64,000 nucleotides of DNA, taken from assembly GCF_010731875.1 (NCBI RefSeq), contig NZ_AP022595.1, forward strand, positions 2,418,001 to 2,482,000, written 5' to 3'. Source of the DNA: Mycolicibacterium sarraceniae. Its GTDB lineage: Bacteria; Actinomycetota; Actinomycetes; Mycobacteriales; Mycobacteriaceae. The notes under the pieces are model-generated. The model made no database searches. It saw only the letters and a program-made list of their open reading frames with translations, and had not been told where the DNA came from. Both the position numbers and the translations under genes were made by a program. Positions 25,866 to 33,788 of the stretch are shown here, piece after piece (within the stretch, counting starts at the first letter, position 1; every line of letters starts with the position of its first letter).

Positions 25866-26349
25866 CCTCGAAGTGTGCCAAACCGCAGATGCATACCACC
25901 AATTTTCCAGTGGCGCAGCGACGTCCGTCACAAGTGCGCTTGCCTCGCGATTTGGGTTCCCAGGGCGTCAGCCACGGCTGGGGTTGCATGCCTTTGGCTG
26001 CCCCGACGAGTTCGTCCATGGTTGCGCCGTCCAAGGCTTCGCGGATGATGTCGGCGTGGCCGGCGTGCTGGGCAAGCTCGGTGATCAGGTGCTCGAACAC
26101 CCACCGCGCGGACCAGGCGTCGACGTAGCTGGGGAACCACGGCGCATCGCACGGCACGGGCACCACGGTGTCCAGATCGGCGGTCTCCACCAGGCGCAAC
26201 GGCGCGGCGACGCGCGCCATCCAGCCGCGCTGCACCCCGGTGATGTGCTTGATCAGCCCGCCGATCGACAGCGAGCTGACCGTCGGGGCGGCGCGTGCCT
26301 GCTCGTCGGTCGATCCGTCCGCGACGGCGATGATGGAGGTAAAGATCAC
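25828..26349 (-). pseudogene. DinB/DUF664-like protein, probably degraded at both ends
   Basis: The 173-residue frame contains recognisable DinB-like superfamily pieces: TDEQARAAPTVSSLSIGGL followed by KHITGVQRGWM, and WVFEHLITELAQHAGHADII. The expected N-terminal helix is missing, since the residues before TDEQAR are unrelated. The central stretch between the KHITGVQ and HAGHAD blocks is short for the family. After PWLTPWEPKSR the frame runs on about 33 unrelated residues and overlaps the ABC1-kinase start by 38 bases. This suggests decay rather than a working thiol-dependent transferase. The start at 26349 is only the first in-frame start codon. Confidence 0.55.
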
Positions 26350-26373
26350 GTAGACAAGCGATTTCGGACATCG

Positions 26374-26553
26374 GTGACCATCGAGGACGACGGGCCCGAT
26401 ACCTGCGTCGTCGTCACCGGGGCCGGTGATCCCGGCACCCGGGTGCTGTATCTGGCCATGCCCGGTGTTGCGTTCGACGTGCTCGAACCGAAGGCAGTCG
26501 CCGACGCCGCGCTGGCGATGTCGGCGCTACTGGCCGGTGCGGTCCGGCCTTGA
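26374..26553 (+). CDS. Small hypothetical protein, possibly a regulator-tail remnant
   Basis: A 59-residue frame from GTG 26374 with mycobacterial codon use. The C-terminal part reads VLYLAMPGVAFDVLEPKAV. This faintly resembles the tail of WYL-domain regulators, where a FEVLEPPEL-type motif precedes the end. No DNA-binding part is present upstream, where the open frame continues into the divergent DinB remnant. It may be a fragment or a true short gene just ahead of the EEP-family gene at 26583. Confidence 0.35.
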   Translation: MTIEDDGPDTCVVVTGAGDPGTRVLYLAMPGVAFDVLEPKAVADAALAMSALLAGAVRP

Positions 26554-26582
26554 TATCGCGCTGACATGGTTACCTGGTAGCG

Positions 26583-27320
26583 ATGCGCATCGCCACGTTC
26601 AACATCCTGCACGGGCGAAGCCTGGACGACGGTCGGGTCGACCCGGCGCGGTTGTCGGCATGCATCCGCCGCCTCAACCCCGATGTGCTGGCCCTGCAGG
26701 AGGTCGATGTCGATCAGCCGCGCTCGTCGCGGGCAGATCTCACCGCGCTGGCGGCCGAAGCGATGGGCGCCGCGTCTCACCGGTTCGTCGCCGCCATCGC
26801 CGGTACGCCGGGGGCGACATGGATGGCGGCCACCGGCCGCGAACAACGGGGCACCGCGGCCTACGGGATCGCCCTGCTGTCGCGTTATCCGGCGATCTCG
26901 TGGCAGGTGCTGCGGCTGCCACGAATTCCCGTCAAAGACGAGCCCCGGGCGGCCATGGCCGCTCAACTGGACACCCCGTTAGGGATTCTGACCGTGGTCA
27001 ACACCCACTTGTCGTTCGTGCCCGGCTGGAACCGCGTTCAGCTCAACCATCTGATGCGAGATGTGCGTGACCTGCCCGGGCCGCGGGTGGTGATGGGCGA
27101 TCTCAATACGTCGGCCGCGCTGGGCCGGCGGACGCGCCTGCGCCCGCTGGCCGCCGCGCCGACCTTTCCCGTGCGATGTCCGGACCGTCAGCTCGACCAC
27201 ATCCTCACCGACCATGACGACCTGGTCGTCACCGAGGCGTACACACCCGTTCTGCCGATCTCGGATCATCGCCCGCTCGTGATCGACGTGTCGCTCCGCG
27301 CGGGAGCGGTTGGGCCGTAA
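26583..27320 (+). CDS. Endonuclease/exonuclease/phosphatase family protein
   Basis: A 245-residue EEP-fold metal-dependent phosphodiesterase. The conserved Asn (TFNILHGRS), metal-binding Glu (ALQEVDVDQPRSS), VVNTHLSF, GDLNT catalytic Asp/Asn, LDHIL and SDHRPLV catalytic His are all in the expected order, so it should be active. Members hydrolyse nucleic acids, phosphoinositides or sphingolipids; the substrate here cannot be told. No signal peptide is seen. The ATG at 26583 begins directly with the core strand. The 3' end abuts the mannosidase stub. Confidence 0.85.
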   Translation: MRIATFNILHGRSLDDGRVDPARLSACIRRLNPDVLALQEVDVDQPRSSRADLTALAAEAMGAASHRFVAAIAGTPGATWMAATGREQRGTAAYGIALLSRYPAISWQVLRLPRIPVKDEPRAAMAAQLDTPLGILTVVNTHLSFVPGWNRVQLNHLMRDVRDLPGPRVVMGDLNTSAALGRRTRLRPLAAAPTFPVRCPDRQLDHILTDHDDLVVTEAYTPVLPISDHRPLVIDVSLRAGAVGP

Positions 27321-27330
27321 GTTGCTGGGC

Positions 27331-27838
27331 GTGCGGGTTACCTCCGCGGAGTCGACAGAGCTGTTCGTCGGACCGCCCGATGCGCTGCTACAGGTGGTCA
27401 GAGTCGGCTACCTCGGGGCCAGCGGCGCGGACACGCTGCGGGTCACCGGTGACGGTCTGCGGTCCGACGATGTGATGCCCCCCGCCGGGGACGGGGTCGT
27501 CGAGATCGCGGTTCGGGTCGCGCGTCCGGTACCTGGCCAGAGGCGGGCGGCGGACGCCGGGGCGGACTTCCCATTCGAGTTCGTCGTCGCCGAACCGGGC
27601 TGGACCATGTACATGGTCGGCCACTTCCACTACGACCCGGTGTGGGGGAACACCCAGGGCGCCTACACCACCCTCTGGACCGAGGAACCGTGGCCGGGCC
27701 CGGCAGACCAACGGGTTCGCGCCGATCTGCGGCGGTTCATTGCCGACTGGCGGGCCGCTGGCCGAGGTATGGCAACCCGATGCTGACCTCCGGGACGTGC
27801 TCGCCCTGCCGATGCTCATCGTGGCCGGGCTGACATGA
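27331..27838 (+). pseudogene. GH38 alpha-mannosidase N-terminal stub fused to a foreign tail
   Basis: The first ~115 residues lead to MYMVGHFHYDPVWGNTQGAY, the zinc-binding opening of GH38 alpha-mannosidase as in Rv0648, an enzyme of more than 1000 residues. The mannosidase resemblance fades after about 27670 and the frame stops at 27783 (RGMATRC). A second frame, PLAEVWQPDADLRDVLALPM, continues to a TGA at 27836-27838 that overlaps the ROK kinase start (ATGA), as if it were the end of the gene that once preceded it. The simplest reading is an internal deletion that removed most of the mannosidase and the start of the next gene (Rv0649/fabD2 position). The start could be TTG 27310 or GTG 27331. 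Confidence 0.65.
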
Positions 27839-28728
27839 GTGTCTTAGCCCTGGACATCGGCGGGACAAAAATCGCCGCCGGGCTCGTCGACACCGACGGG
27901 CAGCTGCAGTACGCAACCCGCCAGCCCACCCCGCATAGTGACGACCCCGAACAGGTGTGGGCCGCCGCCCAGCGGGCGATCGCTGACACCCTCGCCGAGG
28001 CCAGCGGCGCGGTTGACGGCGTCGGTATCTCGTCCGGTGGGCCCGTTCACTTGCCCAACGGAGCCGTTAGCCCCATCAACATTCCCGCCTGGCAGGACTT
28101 CCCGATCGTCGAGCGGGTGGCTGCCGCCGTCCCCGGCGTGCAGGTGCGCCTGGCGGGCGACGGACTGTGCATGGCGTTGGGTGAGCACTGGCGCGGAGCC
28201 GGGCAGGGCGCGGCGTTCCTGCTCGGCATGGTGGTGTCGACCGGGATCGGCGGCGGACTGGTCCTCGACGGCGCGCCCTATCACGGGCGAACCGGTAATG
28301 CCGGCCACGTCGGGCACGTCAACGTCGATCCCGACGGACCGCCGTGTGTGTGCGGTGCCCGGGGTTGCGTGGAGGCGATCGCCAGCGGTCCGCACCTGGC
28401 CGCCTGGGCGCGCACGCAGGGCTGGGTCGGCGCCGACGCCAAGGAGCTCGCCGATGCCGCCGCGACCGGGAATGACATTGCGCTGCAAGCATTTCACCGC
28501 GGAGCGCGCGCGATCGCGGCGATGATCGCCTCGGTGGGTGCGGTCTGCGACCTAGACCTTGTGGTCGTCGGCGGCGGCGTGGCTCAGGCCGGACCGCTGT
28601 TGTTCGACCCGCTGCGCGCGGAGCTGCGGAACTACACCGGACTCGATTTCCTGTCCGGACTGAGCGTGGTGCCCGCCACGCTGGGCGGGGAAGCCGGACT
28701 GGTCGGTGCGGCCGCGCTGCTGCGCTGA
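27835..28728 (+). CDS. ROK family sugar kinase
   Basis: A 297-residue kinase of the ROK family, positional match to Rv0650. The N-terminal phosphate loop is LALDIGGTKIAAGLVDTDG. STGIGGGLVLDG and GHVGHVNVDPDGPPCVCGA with the zinc motif CxCGxxGCxE (CVCGARGCVE) are present, as is the adenosine motif VVVGGGVAQAG near residue 243. It likely phosphorylates glucose or an amino sugar with ATP in the cytoplasm. The ATG overlaps the preceding remnant frame by four bases. The rplJ leader begins about 65 bases after its stop. Confidence 0.85.
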   Translation: MSVLALDIGGTKIAAGLVDTDGQLQYATRQPTPHSDDPEQVWAAAQRAIADTLAEASGAVDGVGISSGGPVHLPNGAVSPINIPAWQDFPIVERVAAAVPGVQVRLAGDGLCMALGEHWRGAGQGAAFLLGMVVSTGIGGGLVLDGAPYHGRTGNAGHVGHVNVDPDGPPCVCGARGCVEAIASGPHLAAWARTQGWVGADAKELADAAATGNDIALQAFHRGARAIAAMIASVGAVCDLDLVVVGGGVAQAGPLLFDPLRAELRNYTGLDFLSGLSVVPATLGGEAGLVGAAALLR

Positions 28729-28792
28729 CCCGCCTGGAGACGCGTTTTGGCTGATTGCGGGGCACCACGCTATCCTTGGCCCGTTCCACCGA

Positions 28793-28890
28793 AGACCGTC
28801 GGTCACCGAGAAATCGGTTGAAGGTCCCGGATACCCCGGGCGGCCCACGCAGGAGGACGAGGTTTCGACCTTCGGACTGATAGTCCGCAG
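28793..28890 (+). ncRNA. Ribosomal protein L10 leader, autoregulatory RNA
   Basis: The untranslated region before rplJ contains GAAGACCGTCGG near 28790, an internal hairpin ACCGAGAAATCGGT, GGTCCCGGATACCCCGGGC, and CCCACGCAGGAGGACG. This matches the general shape of the actinobacterial L10 leader that binds L10(L12)4 to repress the operon. The exact ends are estimated by eye. Confidence 0.6.
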
Positions 28891-28896
28891 CTTTCG

Positions 28897-28924
28897 CGCC
28901 CCGACCTGTTCCTGTGTCGGGGCG
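28897..28924 (+). terminator. Attenuator-like hairpin between L10 leader and rplJ
   Basis: CGCCCCGAC (28897-28905) pairs perfectly with GTCGGGGCG (28916-28924) around a 10-base loop and is followed by TTCGTGATTT. Lying between the leader and rplJ, it could act as an intrinsic terminator controlled by the leader fold. Confidence 0.55.
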
Positions 28925-29000
28925 TTCGTGATTTCTGGCCTTCTCCGCCCACTCGGGCCCCGTCGGTGGTGGACATCCCAACCATCACGAGGAGGCAAGC

Positions 29001-29540
29001 ATGGCCAAGGCTGACAAGGCCACCGCGGTCGCCGACATCGCCGAGAGTTTCAAGGAGGCGACGGCCACCGTCGTCACCGAGTACCGCGGCCTGACGGTGT
29101 CCAATCTTGCCGAGCTGCGCAGGTCACTGGGCACAGAGACGACCTACACGGTTGCCAAGAACACCTTGGTGAAGCGTGCGGCGTCCGAAGCCGGTGTCGA
29201 GGGTCTCGACGAGCTGTTCGCCGGACCGACCGCCATCGCGTTCATCAAGGGTGAGCCCGTTGACGCCGCCAAGGTGATCAAGAAGTTCGCCAAGGACCAT
29301 AAGGCGCTGGTCATCAAGGGCGGCTACATGGACGGTCGCGCGCTGACCGTGTCCGAGGTCGAGCGGATCGCCGATCTCGAGTCGCGCGAGGTGTTGCTGT
29401 CGCGCGTCGCCGGCGCACTGAAGGCCAAGCAGTCCCAGGCCGCGGCGCTGTTCGTGGCACCCGCGTCCCAGGTCGCTCGCCTGGCCGCAGCTCTGCAAGA
29501 GAAGAAGGCCTCAGAGGGTTCAGCAGAACCCGCCGCCTGA
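29001..29540 (+). CDS. rplJ: 50S ribosomal protein L10
   Basis: A 179-residue ribosomal stalk protein that anchors L7/L12 dimers to 23S rRNA. Typical blocks are [43 protein letters not shown] and the C-terminal L12-binding helix ending [12 protein letters not shown]. The ATG at 29001 follows the strong ribosome binding site GAGGAGG. rplL follows 41 bases later. Expression is probably controlled by the upstream leader and hairpin. Confidence 0.97.
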   Translation: MAKADKATAVADIAESFKEATATVVTEYRGLTVSNLAELRRSLGTETTYTVAKNTLVKRAASEAGVEGLDELFAGPTAIAFIKGEPVDAAKVIKKFAKDHKALVIKGGYMDGRALTVSEVERIADLESREVLLSRVAGALKAKQSQAAALFVAPASQVARLAAALQEKKASEGSAEPAA

Positions 29541-29581
29541 GACCACACAAACAACCCCACAGTTAGAGATAAGGAATCACC

Positions 29582-29971
29582 ATGGCAAAGCTGTCCACCG
29601 AAGAACTGATCGACGCCTTCAAGGAACTGACCCTGCTCGAGCTCTCTGAGTTCGTGAAGGTGTTCGAGGAGACCTTCGACGTCACCGCCGCCGCCCCCGT
29701 CGCGGTCGCCGCTGCCGGCCCCGCCGCCGGTGCTCCCGCCGAGGCCGCTGAGGAGCAGTCGGAATTCGACGTCATCCTCGAAGGTGCCGGCGAGAAGAAG
29801 ATCGGCGTCATCAAGGTCGTCCGCGAGATCGTCTCCGGCCTGGGCCTCAAGGAGGCCAAAGACCTCGTCGACGGCGCTCCCAAGCCGCTGCTCGAGAAGG
29901 TCACCAAAGAGGCCGCCGACGACGCCAAGGCCAAGCTCGAGGCCGCCGGCGCATCGGTCACCGTCAAGTAG
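29582..29971 (+). CDS. rplL: 50S ribosomal protein L7/L12
   Basis: A 129-residue stalk protein that recruits translation GTPases. The N-terminal dimerisation segment ([20 protein letters not shown]) is followed by an Ala/Pro-rich hinge (about residues 38-58) and the C-terminal domain with [12 protein letters not shown] and [18 protein letters not shown]. The ATG at 29582 follows AAGGAATCACC. It ends the L10-L12 operon, closed by a strong hairpin terminator 15 bases later. Confidence 0.97.
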   Translation: MAKLSTEELIDAFKELTLLELSEFVKVFEETFDVTAAAPVAVAAAGPAAGAPAEAAEEQSEFDVILEGAGEKKIGVIKVVREIVSGLGLKEAKDLVDGAPKPLLEKVTKEAADDAKAKLEAAGASVTVK

Positions 29972-29985
29972 TTCTAGCTACACAG

Positions 29986-30020
29986 AAATCCCCCGCGGGC
30001 GTCCTGCTCGCGGGGGATTT
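29986..30020 (+). terminator. Intrinsic terminator after rplL
   Basis: A perfect 12-base stem, AAATCCCCCGCG at 29986-29997 and CGCGGGGGATTT at 30009-30020, encloses an 11-base loop and is followed by CTTGT. It closes the rplJ-rplL operon. Confidence 0.85.
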
Positions 30021-30138
30021 CTTGTCGATCACAGCTCAGTACACAAACTCAGTGGCGCCAAACGGCGTGCGCTACAGTGACTCAAACCACAGGCCATCGC
30101 GGCGATGGCTGACCAGCGTGGGCGCGGAAGGATCTGGC

Positions 30139-31152
30139 GTGGGTATTGGTATTCAGGTCGAGGGGTTGACGAAGTCGTTCGGTTCCCAACGGATTTGGGA
30201 GGACGTCACCTTCGATATCCCTGCTGGTGAGGTCAGCGTGCTGCTGGGCCCGTCGGGTACCGGTAAGTCGGTGTTCTTGAAGTCGCTGATCGGTCTGCTG
30301 CGTCCGGAGCGGGGCAAGATCATCGTTGATGGCACCAACATCATCGAGTGCTCGGCCAAGGAGCTTTACGAGATCCGCACGCTGTTCGGGGTGATGTTCC
30401 AGGATGGTGCGTTGTTCGGTTCGATGAGCCTGTTCGACAACACCGCCTTCCCCCTTCGTGAGCACACGAAGAAGAAGGAATCCGAGATCCGCCAGATCGT
30501 CATGGAGAAGCTCGAGCTGGTTGGTCTGGGCGGGGATGAGACGAAGTTCCCCGGTGAGATTTCTGGTGGTATGCGCAAGCGTGCCGGGTTGGCGCGGTCG
30601 CTGGTGCTCGACCCGAAGATCATCCTGTGCGATGAGCCGGACTCGGGTCTGGATCCGGTGCGTACCGCGTATCTGTCGCAGTTGTTGATCGATATCAACG
30701 CTCAGATCGACTGCACGATCTTGATCGTGACGCACAACATCAACATCGCCCGTACGGTGCCTGACAACATCGGCATGCTGTTCCGTAAGCATTTGGTGAT
30801 GTTCGGCCCCCGTGAGGTGTTGCTGACCTCCGATGAGCCGGTGGTGCGTCAGTTCCTCAACGGCCGCCGGATCGGTCCGATCGGTATGTCGGAGGAGAAG
30901 GACGAGTCGACGATGGCCGAGGAGCAGGCCCTGGTCGATGCCGGTCACCACGATGGTGGTGTCGAGGAGATCGTGGGTGTGCCCCCGCAGCTGACGGTCA
31001 CCCCGGGTATGCCGGTGCGCGATGCGGTCCGCCGCCGCCAGGAGCGGGTCCGCGAGATCCTGCACACCCTGCCCCCGGCCGCCCAGGAAGCCATCCGCGA
31101 CGACCTCGAAGGCACGCGCAAACTGCCCAGCCACACCTTCGAAGGGAACTAA
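30139..31152 (+). CDS. mceG: MceG (Mkl) ATPase for Mce lipid transporters
   Basis: A 337-residue ABC ATPase, the shared energy subunit of mycobacterial Mce lipid and sterol importers (Rv0655 position). Walker A is GPSGTGKSVF, the Q-loop MFQDGALFGSMS, the signature SGGMRKRAGLARSL, Walker B IILCDEPDSGLDP and the H-loop VTHNIN. The C-terminal extension after residue 250 is typical of Mkl and may contact the Mce permeases; it ends SHTFEGN. I chose the GTG at 30139, which has GGAAGGA upstream. The open frame reaches 30022, but the extra residues look non-native. Confidence 0.92.
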   Translation: MGIGIQVEGLTKSFGSQRIWEDVTFDIPAGEVSVLLGPSGTGKSVFLKSLIGLLRPERGKIIVDGTNIIECSAKELYEIRTLFGVMFQDGALFGSMSLFDNTAFPLREHTKKKESEIRQIVMEKLELVGLGGDETKFPGEISGGMRKRAGLARSLVLDPKIILCDEPDSGLDPVRTAYLSQLLIDINAQIDCTILIVTHNINIARTVPDNIGMLFRKHLVMFGPREVLLTSDEPVVRQFLNGRRIGPIGMSEEKDESTMAEEQALVDAGHHDGGVEEIVGVPPQLTVTPGMPVRDAVRRRQERVREILHTLPPAAQEAIRDDLEGTRKLPSHTFEGN

Positions 31153-31295
31153 CCCACCTTCCGCCGCGCATTCAGCTGACACCCGTGCATCCACCTGCGC
31201 GGGTGTTAGCTGATTTTGGGGCCATTCGAGGAAAAACGGGTTCGAGCGGGCCCGCACTCCGATAGCGTGTGCGCGATCGTCGAGGAGGAGGCTGG

Positions 31296-33686
31296 GTGCT
31301 GCGGAACCGGCGGATCTGGTGGGGGACGGTAGCCGTCTTCGCCGGCATCGGCGCAGCCCTGCTCGCCGGTAGTGCCACCGCGGCGGCCGACACCGGCAGC
31401 AGTGCGGCCCACTCGGCTACGGGCAACTCGCAAGCGTCCAATTCGTCATCGTCGAGTAAGCCCTCGCCGGCAGCGGCCGACCGACATCGCACCCCGCGCG
31501 CCACCTCCGTCGCCAGTGTGCGCACCCCGCAGTCCGGCGCCCGACGAACCGTAAGCAGCCCCGCCAACGCGTTGGCCGATGTGCTCTCCATCTTCGACAG
31601 CACAGGTAGGGCCACCGCCTCGGCGGTGCCGGCAGCCAGCGCCAGCGCGCGGCCCGGCTCGGCCGCAGCGCAGGCGGCACAGGCGGTGGAAACGCCGCCG
31701 GCCACCAACGGCGTCACGGGCGTCAAGGTCGGTCATTCGACGTTGACGATCCCGGTCAACGGGGGCTTCAACGCGCCGGCCGACTGGTACTTCCCGACTC
31801 AGGCCGACGGAACGGTGCAGGCCAACGGCGTCATCTGGCTGCAGCACGGCTTCCTCGCCGACAAGTCGTTCTACTCGTCGCTGGCCACCCAGCTGGCCAA
31901 GGACACCAACTCCATCGTTGTGGCACCCACCTTGCCGTCGTTCCCGCAACTGACCTGTCGCGGGTGCACCCTCTATGGCGTGCCGATGCAACAGGCCGCC
32001 GCCACGATGTTCCTCGGCGACCGCTCGGCGTTGAACATCAGCGCCAGCCAGGCCGGATATCTGGGCACGTTGCCGGAAAGCTTCATCCTGGCCGGGCACT
32101 CCGCGGGGGGCGGCTGGTCGACGTCGGTCGGCGGTTACTACGTCGACGACCTGGCACCGGGCGATGACAACCACTTACTCGGTGTGGTGATGTTCGACGG
32201 CGTGACGATGAACGGCACGCTGCCGCAAGCGATCGCGAGCCTGGACACCCTCGACATCCCCGTCTACCAAATCGCCGCCCCGGCCCAGATGTGGAACACC
32301 TTCGGGACCACCACCGATCAGCTGCTGCAGCTGCGGCCCGACCAGTTCGACGGCGTCGTCCTGGTCAACGGCTCCCACGTCGACTCGATGCTCGGCAGCA
32401 ATCCGCTCGTCGATTTCTTTGCCCAGCTGGTCACCCAGCGCTCCCCGAAGGGCAACACCTCGGCGGTCGACACGCTGAGCACCGGCTGGATCAACGACCT
32501 CTACGTCGGCGCCGGTCCCGACGCCCCGCAGTTCGGGCTCTACGGCACCGCCGGTCAGCCGATCATCCTGGGCAACGCCTCCGGGGTGGTGCTGCCCACA
32601 CCGCTGGCCAGCCAGCTCGGACCGGTCGAGACGCTGGTGAAGAAGTGGACCGCAGTCTTCATGCCGCTGATATTCGGTGGCCCACCGAGTTCGGCGCCCG
32701 TGACACCGGCAGGCGCAAACCCGCCGGCAGTAAACCCCGCGGTGACGTCCCCGACTCCCAACGGAGTGACCGGGGTGAAGACCGGCAACACCACGCTGAC
32801 GATCCAGGTCGGCTCCCGCACCTATAACGCCCCCGCCGACTGGTATTTCCCGACTCGGGCCGACGGCTCCGTGCAGGCCAACGGGATCATCTATCTGCAG
32901 CACGGATTCCTGGCCAGCAAATCCTTCTACACGGTGTTGGCCAGATCGCTGGCCCAGCAGACCAATAGCATCGTCGTCGCGACGACGCTGCCGTCGTTCG
33001 CGCCGTTGACCTGCCCGACCTGCACGATCAACAATCCCGCGATGCAGCAGGGAGTGGCGGATCTGTTCCTCGGGAACCGCGCCGCACTGAACATCAGCGC
33101 CAGCCAGGCCGGCTATCAGGGAACCCTGCCGGAGGACTTCACGCTGTCCGGACACTCGGCGGGCGGGGGACTGGCCGTGACCGCCGGCAGTGACTACGTC
33201 AAGTCTTTGCCGCCCGGCGCCGACAACCACCTACTCGGCGTGGTGATGTACGACGGCGTCTCCAACAGTGACTCGTTCGCCGGCCTGCTGGACACCCTCG
33301 ACGGCATTCCCGTCTATCAGATCGCCGCCCCGCCGCAACCGTGGAATGCCTTCGGTCAGACGACCAAGGACCTGATCGCCGCACGGCCCGATCAGTTCGT
33401 CGGCGTCGAACTCGTCCACGGCTCGCACACCGACTCGGTGATCGGCTCGGACCCGTTCTTCGACTTCTTGGCCGCAATCTTCGTCAGGCCGTCCGCACCC
33501 GGTAACGCGACCGCCGTGCACACCCTCGCCGCGGGCTGGATCAACGATTTCTACGTCGCTGCCGGGCCCGATGCCCCGCAATACGGGCTCTACGGCCCGG
33601 CCTGGCAGCCGATCATCATGGGGCAGACCGCCGCGATTGTCCTGCCGACTCAGCCGGCGGCGGCAGCCCGCTCGATCGCCGCCTGA
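31296..33686 (+). CDS. Secreted protein with two tandem alpha/beta hydrolase domains
   Basis: A 796-residue exported protein. The signal peptide (WWGTVAVFAGIGAALLAGSA, cleavage near AAAD) leads to a Ser/Ala/Pro linker (about 30-140). Two homologous hydrolase domains follow, each with VTGVKxGxxTLTI, PADWYFPT, a GVIWLQHGF- or IIYLQHGF-type oxyanion block, the nucleophile elbow GHSAGGG, the VMFDGV/VMYDGV strand and a GSHxDS catalytic-His motif. The nucleophile Ser residues are near 269 and 621, so both domains look active. The family resembles PHB-depolymerase/chlorophyllase-like lipases; substrate unknown. GTG 31296 follows GAGGAGGAGG; an in-frame GTG at 31269 is less likely. A paralogue follows at 33789. 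Location is cell wall or extracellular. Confidence 0.82.
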   Translation: MLRNRRIWWGTVAVFAGIGAALLAGSATAAADTGSSAAHSATGNSQASNSSSSSKPSPAAADRHRTPRATSVASVRTPQSGARRTVSSPANALADVLSIFDSTGRATASAVPAASASARPGSAAAQAAQAVETPPATNGVTGVKVGHSTLTIPVNGGFNAPADWYFPTQADGTVQANGVIWLQHGFLADKSFYSSLATQLAKDTNSIVVAPTLPSFPQLTCRGCTLYGVPMQQAAATMFLGDRSALNISASQAGYLGTLPESFILAGHSAGGGWSTSVGGYYVDDLAPGDDNHLLGVVMFDGVTMNGTLPQAIASLDTLDIPVYQIAAPAQMWNTFGTTTDQLLQLRPDQFDGVVLVNGSHVDSMLGSNPLVDFFAQLVTQRSPKGNTSAVDTLSTGWINDLYVGAGPDAPQFGLYGTAGQPIILGNASGVVLPTPLASQLGPVETLVKKWTAVFMPLIFGGPPSSAPVTPAGANPPAVNPAVTSPTPNGVTGVKTGNTTLTIQVGSRTYNAPADWYFPTRADGSVQANGIIYLQHGFLASKSFYTVLARSLAQQTNSIVVATTLPSFAPLTCPTCTINNPAMQQGVADLFLGNRAALNISASQAGYQGTLPEDFTLSGHSAGGGLAVTAGSDYVKSLPPGADNHLLGVVMYDGVSNSDSFAGLLDTLDGIPVYQIAAPPQPWNAFGQTTKDLIAARPDQFVGVELVHGSHTDSVIGSDPFFDFLAAIFVRPSAPGNATAVHTLAAGWINDFYVAAGPDAPQYGLYGPAWQPIIMGQTAAIVLPTQPAAAARSIAA

Positions 33687-33788
33687 CGAATCGATGACAT
33701 CCCGGCCCGCGGATGGGACTTCGCTTCCGAATCGGGCTGGTAGTGAGTACTTTTGCCCAGTCGTCAATGTGGGGGAGGCAGGTCAGCG

